A DNA stretch of 64,000 nucleotides, taken from the NCBI GenBank assembly GCA_028718985.1, contig JAQUKQ010000004.1, positions 1 to 64,000 on the forward strand, written 5' to 3'. Both the position numbers and the translations under genes were made by a program. Under the pieces are notes generated by a model, which made no database searches, was not told the DNA's origin, and saw only the letters and a program-made list of their open reading frames with translations. Source of the stretch: Desulfobulbaceae bacterium. Lineage in GTDB: Bacteria > Desulfobacterota > Desulfobulbia > Desulfobulbales > VMSU01. This document shows positions 52,166 to 61,953 of the stretch, one piece after another (position 1 is the stretch's first letter; each line of letters opens with the position of its first letter).

Positions 52166-53018
52166 ATTTTTCGTAATAACTCTAGCTCTTGGGCTCCTGT
52201 TGCGCGGTTGTCCCGGGGTTTGTGCGACGGAGGCAGAGAAGAGGCCGGATCTTCTGTTGGCTGGGGTCTATGGCTGGGATGAGCGGCAGAACCCCTCGGA
52301 CTATTGGGTTAGCGAAAAATACGATGGGGTTCGCGCTACTTGGGATGGGGAGAGGTTACGTTTTCGGAGTGGTCGCCTGGTTGCGGCACCTCGTTGGTTT
52401 GTCGAAGGCTTGCCGCTCTGTGCCCTTGATGGCGAGTTGTGGCTGGGACGGCAGGGGTTTGCGCGCTTGGCTGGTATTGTCAAGAAAAAGGTGCCAGTAG
52501 ATGATGAGTGGCGGCAGGTGCGCTTTATGGTCTTCGAGCTTCCCGGTGCTGAGGGGACGTTTACCGAGAGGATTGAGCAACTGCGACGGCGTATCGATGC
52601 TGCCGGGTTGCCGTGGCTCAAAATGGTCGAACAGTTCCGGGTGGCTGACAACAAAGAGTTGCGGCAGCGCTTAGACGAAACGGTACGTCTGGGTGGTGAG
52701 GGATTGATGCTCCACCGAGCCGAGGCGCTGTATCATGGCGGCAGAAGCCAGGACCTTCTGAAAGTCAAGCAGTGGTTGGACAGTGAGGCCAGGGTCATTG
52801 CCTACCGTTCAGGAAGCGGCAAATTTGAGGGGGTTTTGGGTGCCTTGGAGGTGGAAACATCGGAGGGAAGGCGATTTTTTCTTGGCACCGGTTTCAGTGC
52901 TGCCGAGCGCCGCCAACCGCCAGCCCTTGGCAGCACTGTTACCTATCGCTACACAGGGTTGACGGCAAGCGGCTTGCCACGGTTTCCCGCCTTCGTGAGG
53001 GTTCGCCAGGAGTTTTGA
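52146..53018 (+). CDS. Exported ATP-dependent DNA ligase (Lig E type)
   Basis: A 290-residue minimal ligase. A signal peptide (residues ~1-28: WRRFFVITLALGLLLRG, then CATE) precedes the nucleotidyltransferase domain. The adenylated Lys is Lys58 in EKYDGVRA; other motifs are DGELWLG, EGLMLH and the LLKVKQW of motif V. A small OB-fold closes the protein (RYTGLTASGLPRFP). There is no DNA-binding domain. Lig E proteins are periplasmic and join nicks in DNA outside the cytoplasm. ATG at 52146 lies within the last codons of the WecA-like gene. Confidence 0.88.
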   Translation: MLRVWRRFFVITLALGLLLRGCPGVCATEAEKRPDLLLAGVYGWDERQNPSDYWVSEKYDGVRATWDGERLRFRSGRLVAAPRWFVEGLPLCALDGELWLGRQGFARLAGIVKKKVPVDDEWRQVRFMVFELPGAEGTFTERIEQLRRRIDAAGLPWLKMVEQFRVADNKELRQRLDETVRLGGEGLMLHRAEALYHGGRSQDLLKVKQWLDSEARVIAYRSGSGKFEGVLGALEVETSEGRRFFLGTGFSAAERRQPPALGSTVTYRYTGLTASGLPRFPAFVRVRQEF

Positions 53019-53347
53019 TGCCGACAGGGTATTGGGGTGTTGGTCGTGGCTCTTGTCTCTGGGAGAAAGTGTTTGCGTGCGGTTGGCCTTTCCGCTACCA
53101 TAACAATCGATGAACTATCCATGCCACAGCATCTTGCGCTGATAGAGGCGACTGACAGAGACGGGCTATGTATCGCCACTTGCTCTCTGCAATCTGCGAT
53201 ACGACTGAATCGTTATGATGTTTCAATAGGAACTTCCTTTTGACAGGAGCTGGAGAGTTGCAAATTCGGGATGACTCATGCGACGTGTATGCGTTTGTTT
53301 TGTCATTGAAATCAATTGAAACTTATCATCTGACAGGGATACCTACT
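53019..53347 (+). other. 329-base intergenic region before the HPt gene
   Basis: No gene is supported. Short open frames lack start signals and typical protein composition. The main recognisable element is the sigma-70 promoter at 53300-53329. No terminator for the polysaccharide/ligase operon was identified. Confidence 0.55.
53300..53329 (+). promoter_or_regulatory. Sigma-70 promoter of the HPt-HDOD-kinase operon
   Basis: TTGTCA (53300-53305), 18-base spacer, TATCAT (53324-53329); both hexamers match five of six. The start of transcription would be only about 12 bases before the ATG at 53348, with AGGGA between. Confidence 0.6.
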
Positions 53348-53671
53348 ATGAGTGATCTACAATGGGACAGAGAGTTTGCCAAAGAGCAGGCGGGGGAGGA
53401 CTCGGAGCTTTTGGTGGAATTACTTGGATTATTGAGTGAGTCGTCCAAGAGTGATCTGCAAAAAATTAGGGATGGTTTGGCGGCTGGCGATGCGGCAGCA
53501 GTGGCAGACGCAGCCCACAGCATTAAAGGTGCCGCGGCCAGCCTTGGGGTCGAGGGGCTTCGGGTGGTTGCCCATGATATTGAGAAAAAAGGCAGGGCCG
53601 GACAACTTGATGCGATCGATGTCGCTGCTATCAGCGAACTGGTGGGGGAGTTGGAGACATTGAAGCCATAA
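53348..53671 (+). CDS. Histidine phosphotransfer (HPt) protein
   Basis: A 107-residue stand-alone HPt domain. The phosphorylated residue is His57 in AHSIKGAAASLG, with the usual helical spacing. It carries phosphate between receivers. The start MSDLQWDREFA is supported by AGGGA upstream and by the promoter. An HDOD gene follows 37 bases later and then a hybrid kinase, so the HPt most likely serves that kinase. Confidence 0.93.
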   Translation: MSDLQWDREFAKEQAGEDSELLVELLGLLSESSKSDLQKIRDGLAAGDAAAVADAAHSIKGAAASLGVEGLRVVAHDIEKKGRAGQLDAIDVAAISELVGELETLKP

Positions 53672-53708
53672 GCGTTTTCGAGCTGTTGTCCGGCCGAAAG
53701 GGAATATT

Positions 53709-54554
53709 ATGTTGACCGCAGATAAGATTGCCGAAAAATTTAACAATTCGAAGACGTTGCCCCATGTGGCGATTCGTGTCACGCAGATGGCCAATGATGA
53801 GAAGAGCACAATGCGGGATTTTGAAGAGATTATCCAGATGGATCCAGTCTTGGTCTCCAGGTTGCTCAAGTTGGTTAACAGCCCGTTCTTTGGCTTGAAG
53901 GATAAGGTCGACTCCATCTCCAGGGCGGTGGTCTATGTTGGCATGAAGAACTTGCGAAACCTGGTGGCGGTCGAAGGGTTGCGCAATATATTCAAGGATG
54001 AGAGAGACGACGGTTTTTCCCGCCAGCGGCTGTGGCTGCACTCTGCAACTGTTGCGATCTTGTCGGACATGATTGGCAAACGTATCTTTGGTGACGCACG
54101 GGAAGACCTGTTTCTTGCCGGAATTATTCACGACATCGGTTTAATCGCGATCGACCAAGTGGCGGGGGAAGAACTTCGGGCGGCGTGTCGGCTCTATAAT
54201 GCAGAGAAAAAGTCGCTGATCGAGTGCGAACGGGAGCTGGTAGGTGCCGATCATGCCGAGGTGGGGTTTAAGCTTGCCAAGGAGTGGAAAATGCCTGCTG
54301 ATGTAGTTAACGCCATCCGTTTCCATCATAATGCCGAAAAAAGTCAGCAGCCGTCATCTGTCTCGGGCATTGTGCAGTTGGCCGAGTATATTGCCGCGAA
54401 AATGAAATTTGGGGTGATGCCAGAGAAGATGGAGCCGTTGTTCAACCATCTGGTGCCCCATGTCAAGTCGATGATGGAGAACTATAAGGTCATCGTCCGC
54501 GACCTGCCGGCCGAGATGGAGAAAGCTAAGAGCTTGTATTCGCCAGAGGGATGA
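53709..54554 (+). CDS. HDOD-domain signalling protein
   Basis: A 281-residue HDOD protein. [15 protein letters not shown] opens the domain; [21 protein letters not shown] and [11 protein letters not shown] are typical, the latter retaining a His-Asp pair. HDOD proteins act as protein-binding hubs in signalling and, in some species, chemotaxis or twitching. It is between the HPt gene and the hybrid kinase, whose ATG overlaps its stop (ATGA). AAAGGGA precedes its start. Confidence 0.92.
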   Translation: MLTADKIAEKFNNSKTLPHVAIRVTQMANDEKSTMRDFEEIIQMDPVLVSRLLKLVNSPFFGLKDKVDSISRAVVYVGMKNLRNLVAVEGLRNIFKDERDDGFSRQRLWLHSATVAILSDMIGKRIFGDAREDLFLAGIIHDIGLIAIDQVAGEELRAACRLYNAEKKSLIECERELVGADHAEVGFKLAKEWKMPADVVNAIRFHHNAEKSQQPSSVSGIVQLAEYIAAKMKFGVMPEKMEPLFNHLVPHVKSMMENYKVIVRDLPAEMEKAKSLYSPEG

Positions 54555-56311
54555 GCACCATGTTTGATGTCGATATTGATAATCTCTTTGGCGAACTTGA
54601 AGAGAGGGATGCCCGTGAGCTGAAATTCATGGGGCTGCTGAGCCAGGTGTTTCCCCATATCTATTTTCAGCTCCATAAGGCCGGCGGGCGGGTGTTCTGT
54701 GCACAAGGAGAAGAGACCCCTCGGTTGATTGTCCCAGAGCAGTTGCTGGACCAGGTGCGGCAGCAGGGATGCTTTCCAGAGGGGCAGGCAGTTTCTGGAG
54801 TCTGCCCGGTCGTACTCGAGCATCTCGACTCGGTTTTGTTGTGCTGGCTTGATGAATCATTAGCTGGATTTGCCGCCGACCCCTTTATGTTGGAGTTGGT
54901 GGCTGCGGCGGTTGGTCAAGTGCAAGTGAGGATGGCGGCCGATGAGATGGGAATCCAAAATGAGCAATTGACCAAGCAAATTGGCGCCTTGAATAAGCAG
55001 CACTTTGAGATGATTGAAGATAATCATCGGCAATACCTTTTGATTCAGAAAAAAGATAAAGACTACGCAGCCAACTTGGAGGCCGAGATTGCCGAGCGCA
55101 CGGTGGAGCTTCGACTTGCCAATGAGGAGTTGATTAAGGCTAGTCAGTTGAAGAGCGAGTTTTTAGCCAATATGAGCCATGAGCTGCGGACACCGATGAA
55201 TGCCATTATCGGCTTTTCCGATCTGTTGTGCGACTCGACCCTTGATCCGCAGTCGGCTGATTATGCGCGGACAATTAAGCAGTCCGGCGATGGTCTCCTA
55301 AGTCTGATCAATGATATTCTCGATTTTTCAAAAATCGAGGCTGGAAAACTCGATATCTCGCACGACCCTTTCTGCCTGCCGGATATTGTCAAGAATGTGG
55401 CGTCCATGTTCATGAAGGCGGCTAAGGACAAGGGGGTTTTGTTTCGGACTGAGATCGCCGAAGATGTGCCACCAGATCTTGTCGGTGATGGACACCGGCT
55501 GAAGCAGGTGTTGATCAATTTGGCTGGCAACGCCATGAAGTTTACCAAGGAGGGTGAGGTGGTGATTGAGGTCGGTGTGCTGCGCAGTAGCAGGGGTGGG
55601 CTCATCGCTCGCTTCTTGGTGAGTGACACCGGCATTGGCATCCCCTTTGACAAGCAGAACAGTATCTTTGAAAAATTTACCCAGGCAGATGGTTCGATTA
55701 CCAGAAATTATGGCGGAACCGGCTTAGGTTTGGCGATTACCTGTCAACTGGTGGGCTTGATGGGTGGCAATGTCACGATCTGCAGTGAGGTCGGCAAGGG
55801 GAGCACCTTTGGCTTTGCCATTCCGATTGAGGTGGCGGCACCGGTTGAGAAGAAGGCGGCAGAAAATGTCTCGCAAACGGTGATGTCCGATAGCTTTTTT
55901 CGGATTCTGCTGGTTGAGGATAACCTGGTCAATCAGAAATTGGCCACGGCACTGATCAAACGGGAAGGGTGTGAGGTGGTCGTTGCAGGTGATGGGCTCA
56001 AGGCGCTGGAAGCCTTGCAGAGAGAAGCCTTTGACCTGGTGCTGATGGATCTGCAAATGCCGAATATGGACGGCATGGAGGCGACCCGGCAGATACGGGC
56101 CCTGGAGGGGTGCGGCGGCAAGGAGGACTACCTCGGCCTGCAGGGGCGCACAAGCCCTCTGCCGATTGTCGGGCTGAGCGCCCATGCCCGCAAGGAAGAT
56201 GCCGATGACGCCAAGGAAGTGGGGATGAACGATTTCCTGACCAAGCCGATTATCAGGGCCAAGCTGGTCGAGGTGATCAATCGGGTAAAGGGCGGGGATT
56301 TTTCAGGCTGA
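54551..56311 (+). CDS. Soluble hybrid histidine kinase with receiver
   Basis: A 586-residue kinase. The first ~140 residues are a novel-looking N-terminal domain without PAS or membrane segment; a coiled coil (~140-195) follows. The HisKA box is [19 protein letters not shown], the HATPase is complete (DTGIGIP, GTGLGLA), and the receiver shows LLVEDN and [13 protein letters not shown] with the KPI Lys. BarA-like architecture without HPt; that part is supplied by the HPt gene two genes upstream. Its 3' end overlaps the convergent tsaE by nine bases. Confidence 0.92.
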   Translation: MSTMFDVDIDNLFGELEERDARELKFMGLLSQVFPHIYFQLHKAGGRVFCAQGEETPRLIVPEQLLDQVRQQGCFPEGQAVSGVCPVVLEHLDSVLLCWLDESLAGFAADPFMLELVAAAVGQVQVRMAADEMGIQNEQLTKQIGALNKQHFEMIEDNHRQYLLIQKKDKDYAANLEAEIAERTVELRLANEELIKASQLKSEFLANMSHELRTPMNAIIGFSDLLCDSTLDPQSADYARTIKQSGDGLLSLINDILDFSKIEAGKLDISHDPFCLPDIVKNVASMFMKAAKDKGVLFRTEIAEDVPPDLVGDGHRLKQVLINLAGNAMKFTKEGEVVIEVGVLRSSRGGLIARFLVSDTGIGIPFDKQNSIFEKFTQADGSITRNYGGTGLGLAITCQLVGLMGGNVTICSEVGKGSTFGFAIPIEVAAPVEKKAAENVSQTVMSDSFFRILLVEDNLVNQKLATALIKREGCEVVVAGDGLKALEALQREAFDLVLMDLQMPNMDGMEATRQIRALEGCGGKEDYLGLQGRTSPLPIVGLSAHARKEDADDAKEVGMNDFLTKPIIRAKLVEVINRVKGGDFSG

Positions 56312-56788
56312 GGACTTGGGCGGGAAATCCTTGCTTCTTGTCCGCATCCTGCCGTGCCAGGAAAGATGAGCGGTGCGGGATGTCTCTGAGGTCATGCTGA
56401 TTTCGATCTGCAAGCGATCATGCGGCATGATCTCTTCGAGTCGGTCGGGCCACTCCACTACCGACAGGCCCTCGCCGTAGAGGTAATCCTCGAAGCCGAG
56501 TTCGATGATTTCGTCACAGCTCAGGCGATAGAGATCCATGTGGTAGAGAGGGATACGCCCGGGGTATTCGTGCAGCAGGCTGAAGGTTGGGCTGGTGATG
56601 TAGCAGGCGGCGGGAACCTTTAGCCCCAAGCCGATACTTTGGGTGAGGGTTGTTTTGCCAACTCCCAACTCCCCGGCCAGGGTAAAGATGTCCCCCTCGA
56701 CAGCGATGGAGCCAAGCCATTCGCCAAAACGGGCGGTCTCTTCCAGGTTGGCTAAGACGATGGTTTGAGTGCTTTGTGGGTCGGGCAT
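56303..56788 (-). CDS. tsaE: tRNA t6A synthesis ATPase TsaE
   Basis: TsaE/YjeE, 161 residues. The P-loop is [12 protein letters not shown], followed by the conserved [10 protein letters not shown] and [10 protein letters not shown]. It helps the TsaB-TsaD complex to make threonylcarbamoyladenosine at position 37 of ANN-decoding tRNAs. The other tsa genes are not here. It overlaps the kinase gene by nine bases at the 3' end. The cytochrome gene lies 18 bases upstream on the same strand. Confidence 0.93.
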   Translation of the reverse strand: MPDPQSTQTIVLANLEETARFGEWLGSIAVEGDIFTLAGELGVGKTTLTQSIGLGLKVPAACYITSPTFSLLHEYPGRIPLYHMDLYRLSCDEIIELGFEDYLYGEGLSVVEWPDRLEEIMPHDRLQIEISMTSETSRTAHLSWHGRMRTRSKDFPPKSSA

Positions 56789-56806
56789 CTTTGGGCAGCG
56801 CTGGGT

Positions 56807-57076
56807 CTACTTTTTGATTTGCTTATGGCAGAAGAGGCAGCGATATTTTGGCGGATGTTTTTTAGGAAGAGGGACGTCGCCGTCTGGATTGTGGCACTCT
56901 TCACAGAATTTTTCGGCGGCCTTCTTTTCCATGGTATGAAATTTCAGGTGGATGTCGTCTTGCGGCAGTTTCTTGGTGGTCTCGGCTGGCGCTCTCCAGA
57001 GGAAAATCAGTATGCTTGCCCCACCGAGAATGAATAAGGTATTGTAAAGAAAAGTTTTTTTCTTGTCGTATTGCAT
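56807..57076 (-). CDS. Membrane-anchored diheme c-type cytochrome
   Basis: An 89-residue protein. One N-terminal membrane segment (~10-27) is followed by a periplasmic part with two CxxCH haem-binding sites, CEECH at 58-62 and CLFCH at 80-84. His43, His47 and His74 are candidate sixth ligands, so both haems could be bis-His and low potential. The start MQYDKKK and size fit a small electron-transfer protein. It stands between tsaE and a flavoprotein gene; no oxidoreductase partner is adjacent. Confidence 0.8.
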   Translation of the reverse strand: MQYDKKKTFLYNTLFILGGASILIFLWRAPAETTKKLPQDDIHLKFHTMEKKAAEKFCEECHNPDGDVPLPKKHPPKYRCLFCHKQIKK

Positions 57077-57112
57077 AGGTTGCCTCCTGCACGTCCCTTC
57101 GGTTCTACCCCT

Positions 57113-58129
57113 CTAGTACATCTCCAAGACCTCAAACCCGATGACCTTCAAACGGATGGCTAAGACTAGCATCTCTAGGCTGATTTGGCAAAGCACTTTA
57201 TTGCCGCTGTAGAACTTTTGCAGGCGGTTGTGCATCCTCTGCCTTCGTAACAGGCGAGTTAAGAGGATCGGCTGGTAACACGGGTCGAGGATGGTCCGAG
57301 CGACGGTTTCGCCGGAGACGATGGCCGGAAAGATCCCCTCCCCGGTGAAGCCAGAGGCCAGCCCCGCCGCGTCTCCCACCAGATAGACGGGAGCGAAATT
57401 CCAACCTTGATAATCGAAATTGATGAGGGCCGCTTTGGCCTTGGCCGCGGAGAGGTCGATGCCTCGTATCTTGGCCCAGGCCAACAAGCGGTGATGCAGA
57501 GTGGAGGCATCCAGATCATTGCGGCAGGCGTAGGCCCCGACCGAGGTCGTCCGTCGATGCGGGAATATCCAGGCGTAGCCACTGTTGAAGCGCTTTGGAT
57601 CGAGGTGCCACTCCATCGCAGGCCAGGGTTCGGGGAGTTGATAGTTGATGCCGACCCCGATATGCTGTGAGCCCAGACCAAGATGACGGCGAACTATGGA
57701 GGCACTGCCATCGGCTCCAATCAGAGAGTGGTAGGCGATCTCGCCATGCGTGGTCGTTAGGTGTGCGCCGCTGATTGCGGTGACGGCACTCGCCGTTCGG
57801 ATAATAGCACCGGCCTTGCATGCCTCGTCCAATTGCCAGGCAGCAAAGCGCTCACGATTGACGGTGGTGATCACTGGTTCTTTGAAGTGAACCTTTGCCT
57901 GCTGCCATGGGCTTTGGATGATTTGGGTGGGAAAGCTTGCCTCATGCAGATCGTCTGGCACGTGCAGTTTTGCCAAGGCGTGGAAGGGGATGCCTCCCGC
58001 GCATACCTTGGGGCCGACCTCTGTTTTGCGCTCCAGAACAAGGGTTTTTAGCCCATGGCTGGCCAGTATCGTCGCGCAGCGTAAGCCGCCGGGTCCGGCT
58101 CCAATGATGATTGCGTCAAAAGTTTCCAT
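57113..58129 (-). CDS. Geranylgeranyl-reductase-type FAD oxidoreductase
   Basis: About 338 residues. The FAD-binding dinucleotide fold opens with IIIGAGPGGLRCATILA, and the second FAD motif is YLVGDAAGLASGFTGEGI. This pattern is typical of the geranylgeranyl reductase/PHBH-like family, which saturates isoprenoid chains of lipids or quinones or acts on other substrates. The start at 58129 puts the Rossmann motif at the N-terminus; 12 further codons are open. The substrate is unknown. Confidence 0.85.
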   Translation of the reverse strand: METFDAIIIGAGPGGLRCATILASHGLKTLVLERKTEVGPKVCAGGIPFHALAKLHVPDDLHEASFPTQIIQSPWQQAKVHFKEPVITTVNRERFAAWQLDEACKAGAIIRTASAVTAISGAHLTTTHGEIAYHSLIGADGSASIVRRHLGLGSQHIGVGINYQLPEPWPAMEWHLDPKRFNSGYAWIFPHRRTTSVGAYACRNDLDASTLHHRLLAWAKIRGIDLSAAKAKAALINFDYQGWNFAPVYLVGDAAGLASGFTGEGIFPAIVSGETVARTILDPCYQPILLTRLLRRQRMHNRLQKFYSGNKVLCQISLEMLVLAIRLKVIGFEVLEMY

Positions 58130-58330
58130 GCGTCCAGATATAGAGGGAGATGGGGGGCCTGTCAAGAGGCAGCTGTGAGGGGAAAAGTGATCATTGGCTT
58201 CCCTGTAGTCCCTTCAATCCCTTTGGTTTCGGCGGCAGCTTACGGCGAGGCCTTGTGACTAATGTCGTTTGACGATCCTTCGCTAAACAGACTGAAGGGA
58301 ACTCTTTGCGCGATAGGGAGAGACTTTCTT

Positions 58331-58359
58331 CTGACATTTTTTGGTGAACATGGTAGATT
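58331..58359 (+). promoter_or_regulatory. Candidate sigma-70 promoter for the M23 peptidase gene
   Basis: CTGACA (58331-58336), 17-base spacer, TAGATT (58354-58359); five and four matches. A perfect hairpin, CCCTGT-ATC-ACAGGG (58375-58389), lies in the expected leader, followed by AAAGGAGA before the ATG at 58428. Confidence 0.5.
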
Positions 58360-58427
58360 TGTCGCACTTTGTAGCCCTGTATCACAGGGATGGTTTTAAA
58401 TGTGCGAAATGGTAAAAGGAGATTGGC

Positions 58428-59831
58428 ATGACTGCTGAAGCGAGTGAGAGAAGAATACGGCAGAGCTCAAATAAAATGGGGCTCTTGGCGTTGCTTATGA
58501 TTGTAGCTGTTGTTCTGGCGGGGCTGACATTTGCCATGTTCCGGCTTTTTGAATGGCAGAAACCGACGATTGCCCTGGAAAAAGAGGTGACGGTGCTTGG
58601 TCGGAAGAGCACGATTACGGTGTCGGTCAGTGACCAACAGAGTGGCTTGAGGGAGCTTCTGGCCCTTGTCCGTCAGGGCCAGAAGGAGATGGTTGTGCTT
58701 GACCGGCAGTTGGGGCGGGCGAATTTTTGGTCCAAGGGGGTGCCGTCGTTGCGGGAGACTATTGAGGTCGATACGGTGGCCTTAGGGGTGCATGATGGCC
58801 CGGCAGAGTTTGTCATCAGCGTTCGCGATTTGTCTTTTTGGCAGTGGTCGCGTGGAAATCTTACCGAGATCGTCTGTCCGGTGACGGTTGACAGCAAGCC
58901 ACCTCTGCTGCGTATGATTGACTCCCCCGCCGCTGGATTCAAGCCCGGTGGTTCAGGGATCATCGTCTACGGAGCTAACAAAGAGATCCTGCAGCACGGT
59001 GTCACCATTGATGGAATTTTCCATCCAGGTTTCCCGATTCCAACCCGAAAAGATGGTGCTTATGGGGCAATGGTAGGCATCCCTTACGATACCGAAGCCA
59101 TCAAAGAGGCAGTCATCACCGGCATCGATCGAGCTGGCAACCAGGCCCGTCTGCCAATCACTCTCAAATTCCGGCCGGTCAAGAAGAAGATCGACTCCAT
59201 CAAGCTGTCGGATAGTTTTTTAAATAGCAAGATCCCTGAGTTCGCCCAATACTATCCTGAAATGAGCAAGAAGGGTGGACTGATTGAGCAGTTTCTCTAT
59301 GTCAACAACGATGTGAGAAAAGAGAACGCCAATCGCATCAAGGAGATCTGTAGTCACACCGATGCCGAGCGTTACTGGCAGGGCCGTTTTATTCGCATGG
59401 ATCGAAGTTCACCGATGGCAGGCTTTGCCCAGTATCGTACCTACTTCTATCAAGATAAAGAGGTTGATAACCAAGTCCATCTAGGTGTCGATCTGGCCTC
59501 ACTGCAACGGGCCGAGGTCGGGGCGGCCAATAATGGCAAGGTGGTCTTTGCCGATTACATGGGGATTTACGGCAATATGGTTATCATCGACCACGGGCAG
59601 GGCGTTTTCAGCCTATACTCCCATCTGAGCGAAATTCGCGTTCAAAGCGGTGCGATGGTGAAGACCGGCGATGTGATCGGACTGACCGGGACCACGGGTA
59701 TGGCCGGAGGCGACCATCTTCATTTCTCCATGTTGATCAACGGTGTCTTTGTAACGCCAGTTGAGTGGTGGGATGAACACTGGATCCAAGATAACGTACT
59801 TTTGTTTTTACAAGACGCTAAAGCCAACTGA
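58428..59831 (+). CDS. M23-family (LytM) metallopeptidase, membrane-anchored
   Basis: A 467-residue protein. One N-terminal membrane segment (~18-38), a ~250-residue beta-rich periplasmic region (Ig-like, starting KPTIALEKEVTVLG), then the M23 peptidase domain. The zinc ligands are in VHLGVDLA (His, Asp) and HLHFSM (two His), so it should be active, unlike EnvC-type regulators. It should cut peptidoglycan cross-links. AAAGGAGA is a good ribosome-binding site. mutL follows after 54 bases. Confidence 0.92.
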   Translation: MTAEASERRIRQSSNKMGLLALLMIVAVVLAGLTFAMFRLFEWQKPTIALEKEVTVLGRKSTITVSVSDQQSGLRELLALVRQGQKEMVVLDRQLGRANFWSKGVPSLRETIEVDTVALGVHDGPAEFVISVRDLSFWQWSRGNLTEIVCPVTVDSKPPLLRMIDSPAAGFKPGGSGIIVYGANKEILQHGVTIDGIFHPGFPIPTRKDGAYGAMVGIPYDTEAIKEAVITGIDRAGNQARLPITLKFRPVKKKIDSIKLSDSFLNSKIPEFAQYYPEMSKKGGLIEQFLYVNNDVRKENANRIKEICSHTDAERYWQGRFIRMDRSSPMAGFAQYRTYFYQDKEVDNQVHLGVDLASLQRAEVGAANNGKVVFADYMGIYGNMVIIDHGQGVFSLYSHLSEIRVQSGAMVKTGDVIGLTGTTGMAGGDHLHFSMLINGVFVTPVEWWDEHWIQDNVLLFLQDAKAN

Positions 59832-59885
59832 GGTGTGCAGCGTCCCTTTTACCCTTGACCACTTGCCTTTGCCCACTTTGCTCTT

Positions 59886-61778
59886 ATGTCGCAAATCCGG
59901 ATCTTAGCCGAAAACCTAGCCAATCAGATTGCCGCGGGCGAGGTTGTGGAGCGTCCGGCCTCAGTGGTCAAGGAGCTGCTTGAAAACGCCCTTGATGCCG
60001 GGGCAAGCCATATCTCGGTACAGGTCGAGGGGGCTGGGACGCGGCTGCTCAGGGTGATTGATAATGGTTGCGGCATGGACCCAGACGATGCCCTGCTGTG
60101 TTTGGAGCGGCACGCGACCAGTAAACTGCGGAACGTAGATGATCTTGTTCACCTGCAGACCTTGGGGTTTCGCGGGGAGGCGATCCCCAGCATCGCGTCG
60201 GTGTCACGCCTGACCCTGACCTCTCGTCCGGCCGGGGCGACTTTTGGTTGCCGGGTCGATGTCCGTTTTGGCTCGGTGCTTAAGGTGCACGAGATGGGTT
60301 GCAGCCAGGGGACGGTGGTCGAGGTGGCCGATCTCTTCGCCAATGTGCCGGCTCGCCGCAAATTTCTGAAATCGGCCAATACCGAACTGGCCCATATCGA
60401 TGAGGTGGTTCGCTCTTATGCCTTGGTCAGCTTCCAGACAGGCTTTACCTATCAGGTTAATGGCCGGGAGATGCTCGATCTGCCCGCCGGGGAGGAATCC
60501 GCCGAACGGCGGATCAAGCAGGTGTTGGGGGCGGATGGCCTTATCCCGCTCGTGCCTGATGAGGCTGCTGCCCGGACGGACATTGAGGTGAGCGGCTACC
60601 TCTTGCCGCCAGACCAGGTTGGCGGCCGGGCAGGCCGGCTGTGGACCTTTGTCAATGGTCGTTATGTTAAGGACAGGATGGTGAACCATGCCGTGGCCGA
60701 GGGACTGCAGGGATTTTTGATGCGAGGTGGCCGGACGGCTGGAGTTCTGTTTATCCGTTTGCCGCCAGAGGGGGTGGATGTCAATGTCCATCCTACCAAG
60801 CAGGAGGTTCGTTTCAGCGAGAGCAACCTCATTCACAATAAAATTGTGGCGGCTGTTTGGCGGAGCATGGAGGCGTATCAGGAGCAGGTAAAGGCGCAAA
60901 TTTTTGGTCCCCCCAAAGCGGAGGCAGTTGCACCCGCAGCATCGCCAACTGTCGGGGCAAATGTGCGACCGGAGGCGAAAAGCACCCCCTTATTTGAGCT
61001 CAGAGAGCCTGAGCCGCAGGCGTTGCCGATCAGTGGGGGGCGGCGATCGGCCGATTGTTTGCGGCGCGAACAAGTGCCTGCTCCCTTTTCAGCTGAGACC
61101 GGCAGTGCTTTCCGGATTGAGGAACGGACGGAGCCTCCGTCTCCAGAGTCGTCCTCGCCCGATCCGGAGGAGAGCGATTTCGAATCGTCCATGCCACAGG
61201 AAGCAGTTCCACCGCGGTACCTTGGCCAACTGTTGGATAGCTATATCCTTTGCCAGGTGGAGGATGGCCTGGTGGCAATTGATCAGCACGCGGTGCAAGA
61301 GCGACTTATTTTTGAGGAGTTGAGGCAGTATTACGACGCCAATTCGATGCCCAGCCAGATCTTGATGTTTCCGGAGATGGTCGAGTTGACACCGCCGGAG
61401 GTGCAGGCGCTTGAGCACTATCAGGATGAGATACAGAGGCTTGGCCTGGAGTTGCAGAATTTCGGTGGAGATACCGTGTTGATCAAGGCTATCCCTGCCG
61501 GTTTGAGCCATCTCCCTGCGATCGACATCCTGGACGGCATTCTAAGTCGTTTTGTTGACGAGCAGCTTCCGGCACATGGAGCTGCAAAGTTGCACGATGT
61601 CCTAGCCGGCATGGCGTGCAAGGCAGCGATTAAGGCGGGCCACACCTTGACGCCACTGGAGGCGCAGCACCTGTTGGAGAGGATGCAGCGGGCAGGTATT
61701 TTTTCGCATTGTCCACACGGGCGACCAGTGGTCAAGAGATTTTCCAGGTATGACATTGAAAGGTGGTTCCAACGCTAA
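59886..61778 (+). CDS. mutL: DNA mismatch repair protein MutL (endonuclease type)
   Basis: MutL, 630 residues. The GHKL ATPase motifs are present at the N-terminus (ELLENALDAGA, DNGCGM, TLGFRGEA). A variable linker (~335-450) follows. The C-terminal domain has the endonuclease motif DQHAVQERLIFEE, matching DQHA-x2-E-x4-E, plus the zinc-binding ACKAAIKAG and CPHGRP. This form nicks DNA itself and is typical of bacteria without MutH. No Shine-Dalgarno precedes the ATG. Confidence 0.96.
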   Translation: MSQIRILAENLANQIAAGEVVERPASVVKELLENALDAGASHISVQVEGAGTRLLRVIDNGCGMDPDDALLCLERHATSKLRNVDDLVHLQTLGFRGEAIPSIASVSRLTLTSRPAGATFGCRVDVRFGSVLKVHEMGCSQGTVVEVADLFANVPARRKFLKSANTELAHIDEVVRSYALVSFQTGFTYQVNGREMLDLPAGEESAERRIKQVLGADGLIPLVPDEAAARTDIEVSGYLLPPDQVGGRAGRLWTFVNGRYVKDRMVNHAVAEGLQGFLMRGGRTAGVLFIRLPPEGVDVNVHPTKQEVRFSESNLIHNKIVAAVWRSMEAYQEQVKAQIFGPPKAEAVAPAASPTVGANVRPEAKSTPLFELREPEPQALPISGGRRSADCLRREQVPAPFSAETGSAFRIEERTEPPSPESSSPDPEESDFESSMPQEAVPPRYLGQLLDSYILCQVEDGLVAIDQHAVQERLIFEELRQYYDANSMPSQILMFPEMVELTPPEVQALEHYQDEIQRLGLELQNFGGDTVLIKAIPAGLSHLPAIDILDGILSRFVDEQLPAHGAAKLHDVLAGMACKAAIKAGHTLTPLEAQHLLERMQRAGIFSHCPHGRPVVKRFSRYDIERWFQR

Positions 61779-61813
61779 GCGCGTTGCGTTGCGTGGCCCG
61801 TTTGTGCTGGGAA

Positions 61814-61826
61814 TGCCAATTTGGCA
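61814..61826. promoter_or_regulatory. Inverted repeat upstream of purC
   Basis: TGCCAA-T-TTGGCA, a perfect six-base inverted repeat around one base, lies 128 bases before purC. It does not match the E. coli PUR box. It may be an operator or chance. Confidence 0.25.
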
Positions 61827-61953
61827 AGAGGTGAGGCTGTGGCTCGACGATCGATCTTTTCTTTGCAATCTCAGGCACGGTAAGGTAGATCGAAAAAAGA
61901 TAAAACGTGACAGACAAGATGGTCCATATCCCTAAACATCAAGGAATAGCATT

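Noticed and set aside
60204-60899. A 231-codon antisense frame in mutL
   Set aside because: Shadow frame; translation has no recognisable domain.
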